A program made the translations under genes and the position numbers. DNA of 64,000 bases from Drosophila miranda (Eukaryota > Arthropoda > Insecta > Diptera > Drosophilidae): assembly GCF_003369915.1 (NCBI RefSeq), contig NC_046673.1, positions 12,384,001-12,448,000 on the forward strand, written 5' to 3'. Positions 1 through 13,188 of this stretch are shown here, piece after piece. The notes under the pieces are model-generated. The model made no database searches, was not told where the DNA came from, and worked only from the letters and a program-made list of their open reading frames with translations. Each line of letters starts with the position of its first letter. The first letter of the stretch is position 1.

Positions 1-190
1 CTTTTTGAGTACCGGATACAAACATGGGAAAAGATGGGAGATAGCTTATGATGAGATGGTATACAAAAGAGTACGAGGTATGGTATGGTAGGATCGAATA
101 TGAGAGAATAAACTCAAGTTGAAGCGTCAATAATACTACAATGGGATTGGAGTCCATAATATGGAAGACTTTACATAGTTTTCAAGTGAA

Positions 191-780
191 AACAAAACAG
201 CATATTTTTTTGAGTGTGCGATGTCCAATGTCTTTATTCGTGGGGCCCATATACTTATTGGCCAGAAAGAGGATCCTCTGTGGATGATTCCTCGCGTGCT
301 GCTTGGAACTCCTGCAGCGTCAGCCAGACGAGTGCCTTCTGCCTGTTGGATATCCCAGAAACGGCTGAAAGGAATACGAGAAGAGGCAATGAAAACTATA
401 AAACAATCCAGAAATAAAACAAAAAACTAATGTGATATTGATTGTAGATGGATATTGCATACAAACGAATAATTTCAAAGTAGGAAATACAAGTTAAAGA
501 CATTTGTTAATCATTTTCATCTAATTACCTCTAATAACCTCGTAGCTTGGGAAACGTATTCCCATGGGACTGATTCTTCATAGATTCATGGCATAGTTAG
601 AAGCATAGAATTCCTGTTTGTGGAAACTCCGACTCACTGAAAGTATTCCTTGAAAGAAATCCGTTTAGATCTCAACACATTGGCATCAGTAAACGACCGA
701 CCACATGCTCTTCTGTGGCTCGTGAGGCATGGCCACCATCTCGTTATCAATTATGCAACATGCACAGACTCAGTTCCGAC
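191..780. repeat. Dispersed repeat, copy 1 (segments B then A)
   Basis: Two segments recur elsewhere in the window. Segment B (about 191-265, containing AAAACAGCAT, GAGTGTG, GTCTTTATTCG and GGCCCATATACTT) is also found near 17225-17305 and 18670-18740. Segment A (about 666-780, containing GATCTCAACAC, GGCATCAG and ACGACCGACCACATGCTCTT) is also found near 16885-16987. In this copy B precedes A; at 17 kb A precedes B. The segments do not encode a recognisable protein. Confidence 0.7.
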
Positions 781-3700
781 TGTATTCGTGGCATTGCCGG
801 CATTCGGTGTCCGTCCTGTCAGGGTTACGGGTTAGGGGTTCCAGGGGTTACAGGTTCCAGGGTCTCGTCTTATTTCTTACGTCTCGCTCGCTGAGGCGCT
901 TGCGGCGTGAGCTAAAACATCTGCCCCTGTTTCGGTTGCCTGCCCCCCGGCCTCGGGTCTGTTTTCGGGGTCAGAGTTCGCTTGCCAGCCGTATATGCAA
1001 ATTGGATGGGCGCGCTTATATTTATGAAAAATATGATGCGCACATTCGTTGTGTGTTTGTGTGTCTGCGAGTGAGTAAGTGCGTTGCTAAAAACTGGTGG
1101 CCAAGAGCAGGCCTATATACGCGTACTCGTACACTCCATAATTGCGGCCAAAAAAATTGTACGTAGAGCAGGGGGAGCGCGGAGGTAGGGGAGAGCCCAG
1201 AGCGCTCTGGGTCTGGTCTCTGGCACATGAGCCGTTTTCGGATCAGCTCTCGTCTCGACGAACATTATTCCAGGCAAACTGCAAACAATAACAATCATGC
1301 ATAAAATATAAAATATACAAAAGGAAACAGGCAAAAGGAAAAGAAAGAAGGAAGGAACAGATTGCCATCGCGCATACGCTGCGTTGGTTGTTGGTTGGAA
1401 AATTGAAAAGCGCTCGCAGATAGACAGCATAGACACGGCACACACACAAAGAGATGGCTTAGGACTTGGCTCTAGCCATATATTGGCGACGAGTGCGTGA
1501 CACGGTGCTCGGTGCACGAACACTGTCTGAGGAATCACACAAGAGGATGTTTAAGGCATCATATTTGCAGGGTAACAGGTTGAATGTTTCCAAAAAATCT
1601 CCAAAAAGATCACCTCCTAAAATACCATCTTTAACGATTAATTTCGCCTAACATCTTTGAGGATGAGCCTGGAGGCTCGTCCTTTCCTAAAAAGAAACCT
1701 ATTCCCATCCACTAGGGTTCTTGCCAGTCCTGCACTTGTTCTCATTATTACCTTTCAACCCTATTCAATACGCATACGAGTATATGGTATGGTAGGCTAT
1801 AAAGTGGGAGTTCTAGGAAAGTGCTCGTGAAATCACGAGCCATCGACTCACATCTCACGCACATCCCTCATATTTTCTGGGTATACAATGTGGATATATA
1901 TGTATTTTGCATACGCATACCTTTGCACACAAACAAACACTATTATCTAAGGCCATTATGCCCAGATTGATGTGCGTTCGAAGGCATTGGCTGGAGCTGG
2001 AGTTGGGGTTGGGGGCCACTTGGTCGTCAGGTTAGGCCCCAAAAATGGGGTATATGCCCGGCAGGCTGGCAGACAGAGCCAGAGCATATTGTATGCTTCG
2101 CTGACCCGATAAAATGTCTTCCACCCACCCACCCACCGAAACCCATAAGACATCAGCAGCCGTTCCATCAGACCATCCTTCCATCAGCGTTCGAACTCCA
2201 GCTCTCCCATCGAGTGCCTGGTCCTCGAGTGCCTTTGATTTTTCTATTACGCTTTGGCTTTGGCAAATTGTGTGCTGCCTGACTTGGTGCTTCACCTGGA
2301 ACAACACCAACAAACAACAATCGTTATAATAAATGCAAAATACAATCAGCAAAAGGCAAAGGCAAAGGACAAATCCGAGGGCCGCAGATTTAGATACTCT
2401 TGCGGATCGATCGCTTGATTTTTATTGCATTTCCTGGGATTTCTAAAGCAGCAAATGATTTCTAGTTCTCAGATAAAAAGCTGCAGTACTCTCTAGAATA
2501 TCTTTTCAGTACAGTGATAGAAGAAGCTCCCCGATGTTTCGGTGCTCGTTTTCTGAAGTACAACAACATCTTGACAAAATAGCAGCCATGTTCCCTTGAA
2601 AGGGTACATTCACGTTCAAATCTAAATCAAATATCTAAAGGGGGTAGAGACACTTTGATTTGCTTCCCATCCTTGAAGAAATTTTGTTTGCCAAATTAAT
2701 TAACCAAAAATTTGACCTCGACACTCGGACATCCCCATCGCAGAGCAGAGAAGAGCAGAGCAGATTCTCTGTTTGTGTCTGTGTCTGTCTGTCCTTCTGT
2801 CAGTCAGTTCTGTTCGGTTCAGTGTTCAGGTCTGTTCGGAATTCAATCCACTTTCAACCCTTTGATGGACCGATTCGAGTACTGGGCGTGACAACAGGCT
2901 GGCCGGCGACCCGGTTGCGACCCCCCTGCTCATATATAAATCAGGCTGGAATTGTGCTGGGCGAAGGCGAACGACCCTCTTCAAAATATTTAATACCACA
3001 AGTGACCCCTGTCCACCGCTGGCGTCCAGCAGCACGACCATTTCGTCAAAATCAAAATCAAAACTTGCAACATCAACGGGGAGGAATCCAAAGCAGCAAA
3101 ACAGCCAAACCCGAACGAACCAAAGTCCGAGTTCGCGCTAGAAGCCGAACCCAGGGAGAGGTCGAGGCCCAGGATAAGCCGGCAAATCGGGTTGACAACT
3201 TCCCCAGATGTCCGTGTATGTACCGATGTACGGCTGTACGAATGCACGGGTGTGTTTGCTTAGGGATAGCCTCCATTGCTGCTGGATGGCAAAGGTTACG
3301 CGTGCGTCCAGTTCGTGCCCATCGCGAAAACCGCAGCGGAACGGGGCAAACCACTCTCTTCGTGGGTCAGAGAGCTGTCGGCGCATGAGCCACCAAATGG
3401 GCGCGCCCAAAAGTCCACAATTTGAGTATGATTTATGGGCCACCAAGTGGTCAGAGGGAATGATTAATCGATGCCACAAGTCCAGTCCAAGTCAAACTTC
3501 ACCGAAGAGTATCAACAGGAAAATGCCTCGAGAATATGATCAAAGCGATATAGAATTATATCTAAGATGTTTCCTGTTTCCAAGGAAAATGCTAATTACA
3601 ATCCAGATAACCTCAAGAAAACAGAATATCTAACATTTTCGGAAACACTTTCAAACCGATGGTGGAGGATATTTCAGGGAATAATTTGAATAATTTCCTC

Positions 3701-6700
3701 CAATGATTTTCAATATATTTTCAAGAAAATTCTCCAAAAACTTTAACGAATAAAGTTACGTGGATTTCATATGTATTATGAGAAATTTAATTATGAAATT
3801 TGTTTTTATAATATGTCCTAGAATATGTTTGAAAAACGTTACAAAAGATATTAAAGAATAAGTCTTAAGTACCTAAGAATATGTCGAACAATTTATTTAG
3901 GATCTACAAGAAGAGTTTTCTGAACCCTTATCAGTTTTCAGAAAAATAAATATATTGATCAAAGCAAAGAAATTTTACAAGCAAGGAAAAGTTCCTTTAA
4001 ATCGAACAGGAGTAGACAGAAACATATGCGATATAAATATGTCAATATAAGGACTAAAGTAGCTGTTTACTAATCAAATTTTCACAATACAAATATTTTG
4101 AAATCGCGGAAACATTAATCCCTAACAAATTGCGAGTAAAAATCAATCCTGCCGACGGCTTTACAGCATTCAATTCTCGCGGCATCAAATCATAATTTAA
4201 GGGGATTTTTCATCTGATAAATATAAACTTTACAAGGTTTTACTGTTGAGTAATATGGATGGTCTCTAAGCAACCTAATGCCCAGCCCTCATATTAACTT
4301 TAATGAATTCTCTCAGATAAAGATACGCTCGTTCTACCCGAACAAACACAATAATTTCAATGTTCAACTTAAAGAGTTCCCCCTTCGCAGGCCAAAGGAC
4401 CCTGAAATGCTTTAGCAGATGCAGCCTGTGAATTTCCCTTTTGTTGCTGTTTACCCTACTACTCCTTGAATATTAAATGAAAAGCGCGAGAGAAAAATGA
4501 AAACGCGAAAAAAATACGAGTAAATGTGACAAGTGCAAGGTAAAAGTATACGCATATCTACGTATGAGTATGTATGTGTGTGGGTGTATATGCGTCTGAG
4601 TATATAAGTGCATGTGTGTATCTATATATGTATAGGTACGACCTGGTAGCAACGACCTTTGCACACACAAAGACACATATGAATACTCTCCTATTTATTT
4701 TTTGAATACTTTATGAACATTATGCAAGTGCATAAGTGTATATAAAATATACAAATATATGTATATACTGTATTTATATACAAATATAGTGCGCATGGGT
4801 TACATGGGAAATGATAGGCCATCGAAAAATGGTATCATCTTTAAAATAGAGCACTATAAAGTCCTTTTCTCAATTTCAATTGCTCAGAACTATTTTTGAA
4901 AATTGAATTTGTATAAACACTGATCTTTTTATCATCGGATATTATATAGAATTTCGCAATTTGGACTTTAACATGGAATGCTCTATGATTGGGCCTTAGA
5001 TGATCTATCGCATGCTTTAGTACTGGAAAAATATACTACGAAATCTCACAATTCACTAAAAACCTATCCATATTTGACTTTCTGACTTTAGCTTCTGGCT
5101 TATTTATACTCTTTCGAATTTTGAGAGTGTTATGAAACTTTGTTATCGTTTGATACAATATATCATTATCATATCTATGGGGTATCTATGGGTACTTTAT
5201 TTTCTTCGCATATTTTATAATTGTTGTGACCGGTTTGTGCTGTTTGTCTAAATTGCAAGGCCCTTCCATTAACGAGTTGATTACGATTTCCATTTTCCAT
5301 TCCACGCACCAAAACACCATCCCATCCCATCCCATCCCATCCCTGAAACCCAGGGCGAGCTGGAAAACCAGTTTATTCCAATCCGATCCAATCCAATACT
5401 TCAATTGCAATCTCTTTTACCCCGACCGAAGGATCTCAGGGCCAACAGTTTTTGGTTAAACATTTCACGGGGCATGCAACAGTTAAAAAGCTTTATATAA
5501 GTATGCAGAAAAGAAGGAAAAAACAAAATAAAGGGAACCCAGCGTTGGATGGGCATGGTGGGCGTGATGGGGGCATGTGTCTGGGGCAGGTGCAAAATGC
5601 AGTGGCAAGTGTAAATGAGGCAAATTTCAAAGTCAAGTTTACACGCAGCAAATGCCTTTGTGCATCAACGCGCTCTGCCGCCACCTCGGGGCCCTGGGCC
5701 TCGTCCTTCTGCTGCTGGTGCTGCTGCTTCTTCTCCTTCTCCTTCACCTTCTCCTTCTGCCCCTAGTCCTGGCCCACGTTTTGGTCCAGGGCCAGAGCTT
5801 CTGTCTCGCTGGCTGAACACCTTTCTCAGTGTGCTCCTTCTCTCTTGCTTTCTCTCTTTCACTCTTTCTCTCTGTTGCATGCACCAGTTGTGACTGCATA
5901 AGAAATGCTCGCCTTTCACTACACCAAACGCCATTTTTCTAGGTTCTAGAAAAGTCAAAATGGGGGCGAAGTTTTTCCAAAGAAACATTACAATATTGTA
6001 TTGGATTGGGTTCTACAGATGCTAGTCTTTCAATCAGTAAAGTTAGGGTCTAACGATTAATTTTAATTGTTCTTACTTTTAAAAAGAAAAAATAGATTTT
6101 CTGCATTCAATGGGCATATATTTAGAGCTGATAAAAGAACATATGCTTTACACCATTTAAGATCTCCTTTTATCCGCTTTTTATATATTTAATTTTTAGG
6201 TATATGCCCTAGCTCTAGCTTCCTAAGAGTATATGCATGTCCAGCACTGTACAGACGCCTGGAAATTCGATGCACTCTACTTTTTTTCGACAGCGACTTC
6301 TCTCGTGCCTTTCATTGCACACCACCGCCCCCGACTCCACAGTGAGGCCCATCTACGAGTTTATATGCACCTATATAGGCAGAAGAAGAGGGCGAAAAAA
6401 ATGAGCATTTATAAAAAAGCAGGGACAAATTCAGTCTCCGGCAAGTCATTGCCTAAACACCCTTTCTATTTAAATACTTTGAAAAATTTTTAAGCCAAAA
6501 ACTTCCTATTTCAATGGACTTCACTACTATATTACTAGCTAGCTATTTTTCAGCTTTTTTAAGCTTTTTTTTTAAGCCCTAGGCTTTCCGAATGGAATGG
6601 TTCTTAAACTTCAACTGTCGCCATAACAAAAATCATATGCGTCTATTCCATTGAAGCACCCTCAGGAGCTAAGAAGTTTATACGCTGTTCAAATTTCCCA

Positions 6701-8900
6701 TAAGCGAAAGGATGCATGTGAATGACAGGAACGAAGACCATTCGTCTTGAGTCATAATCCTTCCAATACCAAAAAGATATCGATGTGTCGAAAAGCCATT
6801 GTAGTTTTCAAAAATGCTTATTCAATTTCAGGTTATGGGTGGCATATTCTTAGGGTTAGGAAATCATCTCATTCAAACGCGTAGAAGTGCCTAATGGACA
6901 TCCTACATTCAGCAAGATCATCCCGATCTAAAACTCATATTTCTAATTCAATTCAGAAGTCCTCTCCCTCGTAACGCCCGTTCGAAGGGTATCCTTACAA
7001 GAGCAAAAATAAAAATGCAAGAATTGTTCTAAATCTGATGCAAAGAAGGAAAAGTGAAAGTGTAAAGAGCAGAAAGCAAAGAAGAGGGAAAACAAAGAGT
7101 GAAAGATGGGGAGGTGGAGAGGTTTGGGCGGGGAGACTTCTCGGGGCTGGGGATAGCCTGACGACAAGTCGGGGAATTGGATTATGAGTTTGACAAGCGG
7201 CAAGGAGCAGGACACAAGAAAGGACATAGAATAAATGATGGGAAGGTTCTCAGAAAATGTGGGGGGGGGGGGCAAGCACTGCATACATAAATACTCGTTT
7301 TTACATATGTATGTATTGTATTATATTTACATACATGTATGTACTTTTACATCTCCCACATATGCATGTGTGCATCTACATATGTATGTGTGTATGTATG
7401 TAACCCCCCTCTCCTCTTTTGCCAGTGATGTGGCAAGTGATGTAAAAGCACCAAAACTTTTATTTGCCTTTCGTAATTAGTTGGGAGTCGTGTCCTGGCG
7501 AAGGATCTACGAACGGGTGAAAAAGGGATACGTACATAGATACATACGTGTAAATGCTTGCACACACTCACACATTCATTGTAGCGTTCGTCTGCGCGTG
7601 TGCGTGCGTATATGTATAACACACACACACAGTCTCACGCATGGAGTCCTGCGGGTCCTGCAAAATACATACGGCCACACGTCGCACACATGCTGCTCTC
7701 TTTCTCTCCCTCTTTCTAGCTATCCTCCTCTCTCTCTCTCTCTCGCTGTTATATCCTTTTCTGGCGCACACACATAAGTGAATAACCGTTATCCACATGT
7801 GTACGCTCGTGTGTGTGTGCCACGTATCACACATGCATATAAACGCGCGTATGAATATGTGTATAGGGGTGAAACGACATCCGTGAGAGGATAAACTCAG
7901 GACATCGTAATGGGCGTGGCCTAAACTCCCACAGAGTGTAAAAGAGAGAGGGAGAGAGAGAGTTGACTGCATTTCAACAAAAAGGAACAACAAAAGGCTT
8001 TGGGAATGCGTGTGTGATGATTTTTAATGCCTTCACCTACAACGCGCGCTGCTGTTACCAGAACTATAAATAGTTCCACTGGTCGCTACTCTGTTATTTG
8101 TTCAGGGGCATTATGTAAGGGATCTATAAAGAAGTCAAATATTATCAAAAAAAGCTCTCACATGCAAAACACGCGCCAAAAATTAAAGCTTTTACGCTTG
8201 AAAAGAATTGAAAAAGCTTCAGCAGGTTCCCGCAAAAGTCGGCAGGTGGGGTCTAGTATCGAAATCGCCGCTGCTGCACCAGATCAGTGCTGCCATTTTG
8301 GCTTCTTTTAGACAATATCTAGCATTTATTTTAGTACATCCAGAAAATTCTGGCCACCGTGACCTCTGGGGCTGAGATTACTCCACGCTGAGTTTTTTTA
8401 AATGATTTAATTTTACTTTAATTTATTTACCATAAGAAATCATTTTTACTCAACTATAATAAAATTCTCTTCATATTTACATTGGTTTGCTTGTTATTTA
8501 TCTAAGAGTTTACAAGTCAGTTTGAGTTACAGCTCTGATGTACACTTTGGAATACTTCATTACATTAATAAATGTTAAAGGTTCGTGAAAAACAAACTGT
8601 TTGAGCCCATTGCATAATTCGCAATTCGAATTCTCTCCCTCTCGTGTTTAGTGCCTTCGAGTATGAGCCCTCAGTGAAATTAATTAATATATTAAATGCC
8701 ATCTTACGCACAAGATTTGTTACGCAAGTAACTGGACATGTACAGTGTTTAATATATAAATAAAAACACCAAAGGCACAAATTTTCTATATATGTGTTAC
8801 ATTTCTGGCTTATTAGCCACTTTTAGCAGTACGGGCTGCAGCTGATTTCGCATAGCCGATGTGGAGAACAGGGTGATCATTCACGGTATTTTATATACTT

Positions 8901-8912
8901 TTTGGTATATTT
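8901..8912 (+). promoter_or_regulatory. Orphan match to Drosophila core promoter motif 6
   Basis: TTTGGTATATTT matches the motif 6 consensus KTYRGTATWTTT exactly. There is no motif 1 partner close downstream and no gene nearby, so it may be chance, a decayed promoter, or part of a repeat. A related string (GGTATATTTCTGAGG) occurs at 9081-9095 and again at the HINFP promoter at 20568-20582. Confidence 0.3.
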
Positions 8913-9659
8913 TAACGTCGAAATTGAGTTGCAGCACTAATCATACAGTATGGTTGTGATCAATACGTATACAATACGTATCAATTTCTCTTTGGCGCGT
9001 TGAACTGTTTAAATAGACTGCTGACAAGGGGGCTTAAGACTAAGTTCGGCTTCATCATCGGTATACGTTAAAAATGAGACGGTATATTTCTGAGGATCAG
9101 ACGCTCATGATGCGACGAAAAAATGAGTCGTAATTTTAAATGGCCTATAGAAAGGGGTATGACAACAGACCAAAACAAGGCAAGGAAAATTGCAAGGTTC
9201 GTAAATACCTCACCTCGCGTGTGAGGACAAGATGCCTTGTCTCCAAGGGGTGTATTTTACCTTGCATGCGGATGCATTTTCTGGGCCTTTTCGCCTCTTG
9301 TCCATACCCTCTTTTTCTTCCATTATGTAGAAAACGTGTAGCAACCGCGTAGTAACCGTGTAGAGTTTATTATTGACTATAGTTTTTTTTGTTTTTTGTT
9401 TTGCTTTTTTAATAAATTAAAATAAATTAAAGTCAGCCCACACCGTAGCCTACGGAGAGTTTTGAATGCCAAATATATGAGCATATACATAAACAAACAA
9501 CGAAAAAGAAAAACGAAAAATTCCAATTCATGAAAATACAGTTGATCTGCTATCAATTAATACCTGCGGAATTTATAAGGAAACATCAGAATAAAGTTGA
9601 TAGTGGAGTGCACAAAATCATATAAGGAGGAAGCCATATGCAACGGATGACATTTTCTG

Positions 9660-10168
9660 CTCTAAAAAGATAATCTGCATACGGAATTGTGTGGTGTTGT
9701 GCCGTGTGGCTGGCAGGAGGAGGAGAAGGCAGAAACAAGTTTTGGATAACGGCTGCGGGGGGTGGGGGCAACGACAGCGACAGCGGCCCCAGAGGTGGCA
9801 GACATCAGCAGAACCAGAGCGCGGCAGCGGCTGGGGCAACGATAACAAGAACGACGCGAAAGGTAGTTAACGACTTGACAAGGGGAGCCGCCGCCGCAAC
9901 AACAACGAGCAACAACAAACAAGAACAAGAACAAGAATAACAAAAACAACGTTTCGTGGCAGCCGAAAAGAGACGAAAAAGAGGGAGAGAGAGAGACGGC
10001 TGCAATGGTCAGGAGCTGAGAAACAAGAAACCGAGAACCGTGAGAGAGGAACAGGTTCTCTGCATCAGCATAAGCAACAGAAGCAGCAGCAGCAGAATTA
10101 GGATCTGCATAAGGGGAAACCAGAGATAACATCGATTTGCAGAGGAACAGACAGACGCACGAAACACG
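9660..10168 (+). promoter_or_regulatory. fz4: fz4 promoter-proximal region and probable 5' leader
   Basis: This block is much richer in GC, CAG and AACAA repeats than the DNA to its left, which is typical of Drosophila 5' untranslated leaders. It runs directly into the fz4 start codon with no splice site required. If transcribed, it would contain a short upstream open frame (ATG at 10005, stop at 10017-10019, four codons) that could lower translation of fz4. I see no convincing TATA box or initiator, so the transcription start is not fixed. Confidence 0.45.
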
Positions 10169-12533
10169 ATGCCACTGCTCCTCCAACTGTTGATGATGCT
10201 CCTCCTGCTATTCCCGATTCCAAATGCCAGGGCCGTACTCTTCGCCAGCAACAGCTCCACCTCCACTGCCAGTGCCAGTTCCAGCTCCCCGCCAGAGATG
10301 CCACCCCCCACATTCCGGCAGTGTGAAACCATACGGATTGAGATGTGCCGTGGGATCGGCTACAATGAAACCTCCATGCCCAATCTTGTGGGTCACGAGC
10401 TGCAGACGGATGTGGAGTACACGCTGCAGACGTTCGCACCGCTGATCGAGTACGACTGCAGCTCCCAGCTGAAGCTATTCCTGTGCGCCGCCTACGTGCC
10501 CATGTGCACGCCCAAGGCGCCGGTGCACGCGATCGGCCCATGCCAGAGTCTGTGCGAGTCGGTGAGGATTCGCTGCCATCCCGTGCTGCAGGGATTCGGC
10601 TTCCCCTGGCCGAAGGCTCTCGACTGTGATCGTTTTCCCAGGGAGAACAACCACGAGACCATGTGCATGGAGGGGCCGGGCGAGATGCATTTGCCCATGC
10701 AGGAGCATGAGCTCTACGGACCGGTGGCTGGCGGTGGCAGCATCGGCGCTGGCGGAGTGGGAATGGGAGGCGGCAAACTGCCACTGGACTGTTCGGGATT
10801 GGGCAAATCCCATCTGTATGTGAAGCTGCCGCGTTCCGGTCGCTGTGCGCCGCTCTGCGAGGCGGATATCCTGTTCACACCCAGCGAGAAGCATATCTCC
10901 GAGATCTGGGTCTCCACCTGGGCCTATGCCGCGCTCGGCCTGGCATTTGTGGCCACCCTGTGCCTTCTGGTCGGCGACGACAGCAAGCTGGCCAGCGCCA
11001 AGTGGTCGCGCCTGCTCACACCTTCGATCTGGTGCCACAACATGGTCACCATCGGCTGGACCGTACGCTTTATCGTTGGTCGCACGGGCACCGCCTGCGG
11101 CACTGATCCCCAGGCGCCCAACGAGTCCCTCCTTAGCGTCGATGGCCTGTCCAATGCGGCCTGTGCGAGTGTCTTCCTGCTGCGCTACTACTTCGGAATG
11201 GCTGCCTGTGCCTGGTAAGCATTTCTCCCGTAATTTCCGACTAATCCCCGATTCAATCCCCTGTGATCTCCGCTTGCAGGTGGGCCATCCTCTGTCTGGG
11301 CTGGCATCGAGATATACGCCGCCACAGTCCCGATTCCAAGGGGCACGTGGCCATACCGTCCACCTACGGCGGCAGTCCCGTCAGCCAGGCGGCTCAAAGA
11401 ATGGCTGCCAAGGCGAGTGCCCATCAGAATCTTGCCCAGAACAATTTTGTTTGCTTCGTGGCCTGGGGTCTGCCGGCCTTCCAAACGGCCGCCGTCATAG
11501 TGTTCCGTTATGTGGATGCCGACGAATTGCTGGGTAAGATTGAGATGCAGGCGAGACAAACGAAGATTGAATCTAATGTGTGATGCCTGGGTTCCATTCC
11601 TTTGCAGGCGCCTGCTTTGTGGGCAACCAGTCGGACAGGGCCCTGCAGGTGCTGGTGGCGACGCCCGTCTTTATCTACTGGATCTTTGGCTCAATGAATC
11701 TGATATCCGGCTACCTGGTGCACTGCCGCAACAAGGAGATCCTGCGCAACACCAACTCCCTGAGTCTCCAGCAGCAGCTGCAGCAGTTGAGTGCCCACAG
11801 CAGTTCGGGCATCGGGATCTTCCTGTTCATCTACGGGCTGGCCAGTGCCCTGCTGCTGCTGGCGGTCATCTATGAGTTTGCCAACATCGACATTTGGCTG
11901 AGTTCGGGGGAGACGAGCACACCGCTGTGGCCCTTCCTGGTGCGCGCCTTCATGGAGCTGATGCTGGGTATTTGCTGCTTTGCCTGGGTCCTCGGTCCCA
12001 GCATATCCACCATGTACAAGCGCCAGATATCAATGCGTCCGCAGAAGCAGTCGGCCGCTGCGGCGGCTGCAGCCCAACACCAGCAGCAGCTGCAGATGCA
12101 CCATTTGGATGGGCAGAGCAGCTCCCGGGGATCGCATGCCGCCTGCAGCAGCACCGTCGTCTCCTATCATTCGGTGCGACCCTCGCACCAGTCGATGGCC
12201 AGTGCCCCGCTGCCCAGTCCCTACAAGCACAAGTCCCCCCCACCAGGAGCTGGCTCCATTTCGCTCAATCAAATATCAAACTACTCCCTAGGCCGCAGCA
12301 GCAGTTCGCACCATCATCACCACCACCATCAGCCGCAGCAGCACCATCATCGTCACAGTCCCCAGCAACTGCAGCAACCACACCATCATCATCATCATCA
12401 CCAGCAGCATCAGCAGCAGCAGCACTCTTCCTCCTCCCATCGTCTGTATTATCCAGCTGGTAGCCAGAAGTACAGCCACCACAGCAACTACTATCCCCAA
12501 ATGCATCGCTATGGGGATGAGACGCTGCTCTGA
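10169..12533 (+). CDS. fz4: Frizzled-4, Wnt receptor (seven-pass membrane protein)
   Basis: Three exons (10169-11214, 11280-11533, 11608-12533) join in frame to 741 residues. A hydrophobic signal peptide covers residues 1-22. A Frizzled cysteine-rich Wnt-binding domain begins at Cys52 (motif CETIRIEMC) and shows the expected spacing of ten cysteines to about residue 170. A Gly-rich linker follows, then seven membrane spans, including the family-typical TM1 (SEIWVSTWAYAALGLAFVA) and the TM3 run YYFGMAACAWWAILCLGWH, which crosses the first intron. The cytoplasmic tail is long and low in complexity: Ala/Gln-rich, then two His runs, ending in DETLL. The KTxxxW motif that most Frizzleds carry just after TM7 to recruit Dishevelled is not visible; the sequence there reads SISTMYKRQIS. 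The 3' UTR probably ends near the AATAAA at 13183. Orthology to fly fz4, rather than fz, fz2 or fz3, rests on the overall sequence as I recall it. Confidence 0.93.
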
Positions 12534-13154
12534 GATTCCTCATCTAGAAAAGGTTTCAACTAAATTATGATTTGGATATATCAATGGTTATATCAATGCC
12601 CCCCACCCATTTAATGGATCCCACTGATTCTGCCTCGTGGATCATTCGTTGAGTGCTAGTCAAAATCAATGCGTTTCGCCTTATCGCAATCCCTATTTGT
12701 TGTATGTACTGTGTATATGTCTCTTAATGACGATCCTTTATTCCTGTTCCTATTCCTTCCCTTGGCGTTGTACTTAATTCTTAACCATTCTTGCCGTTCT
12801 TTTGTTTTGTTTTTTTTTCGTGGAGAAACAACGCAGCAACCAAATACTGTGATACGCATGTTCATGTCCTCAAAAGCAGAGGCCCCGAGACTTTGCTGTG
12901 TCCTCCTCCTCCCTCCCTCCCTCTCCCTCTCCCTCGCTCGCTCGAGCCACGCCACAAATCGAACCGAACACCGAACGAACCGAAAGTGTACTTAATGGGA
13001 ACGCAATCGTATTAATGTGTAATGCTAGCATTAATTCCTAAACTGTATTCAGTGTGCCATTAGCTTTAAGGGGAATACAATACAAATATACATACAATAT
13101 ATTCGATATATTCGTATACTAACGATGGTTTTTTTCCGTAGTAATTATACTTCT

Positions 13155-13188
13155 TTTATTATATGTAACTTATTTGCTAGCGAATAAA
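13155..13188. promoter_or_regulatory. Convergent polyadenylation signals of fz4 and the FAM177 gene
   Basis: AATAAA on the + strand at 13183-13188 suits the end of fz4. AATAAA on the - strand at 13155-13160 suits the end of the FAM177 gene. Because the signals face each other and are crossed over, the two mature 3' UTRs would overlap by several tens of bases. Confidence 0.55.

Larger units (their letters stand above)
1..9660. other. Intergenic region, no supported gene
   Basis: I see no open frame with a recognisable domain, intron structure or homology here. The stretch is AT-rich with scattered CA, GA and TATG microsatellites (for example 7290-7400 and 7560-7990), a G run near 7261-7272 and a few GC-richer blocks (about 870-1250, 2870-3420 and 5680-5800). 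Parts of 190-265 and 666-780 match sequences near 17 kb and 18.7 kb and are listed as a repeat. The right half may hold regulatory DNA for fz4, which is the nearest gene downstream, but no specific enhancer can be supported from sequence alone. Confidence 0.6.

Noticed and set aside
214..430. Two overlapping short open frames near the left edge
   Set aside because: They lie across segment B of a dispersed repeat, have no domain, and the other copies of the segment do not keep the frames.
729..1538. Open frames of about 140 codons on both strands
   Set aside because: Both strands open, Cys/Arg-rich translations of CG-rich and TG-rich DNA, no splice or promoter context.
5665..5988. Minus-strand open frame of 107 codons with Gly-Glu repeats
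   Set aside because: Derived from GGAGAA/GCAGCA microsatellite; no family similarity.
7568..7993. Minus-strand open frame of 141 codons
   Set aside because: Composed of CA, GA and TG microsatellite translation.
9662..10186. 174-codon open frame antisense to the fz4 leader
   Set aside because: Leu/Phe/Ser runs are the complement of CAG/AACAA repeats in the leader; overlaps the fz4 start.
10098..11559. Several long open frames antisense to or shifted within fz4
   Set aside because: Shadows of GC-ending codons in the real gene; no independent similarity.
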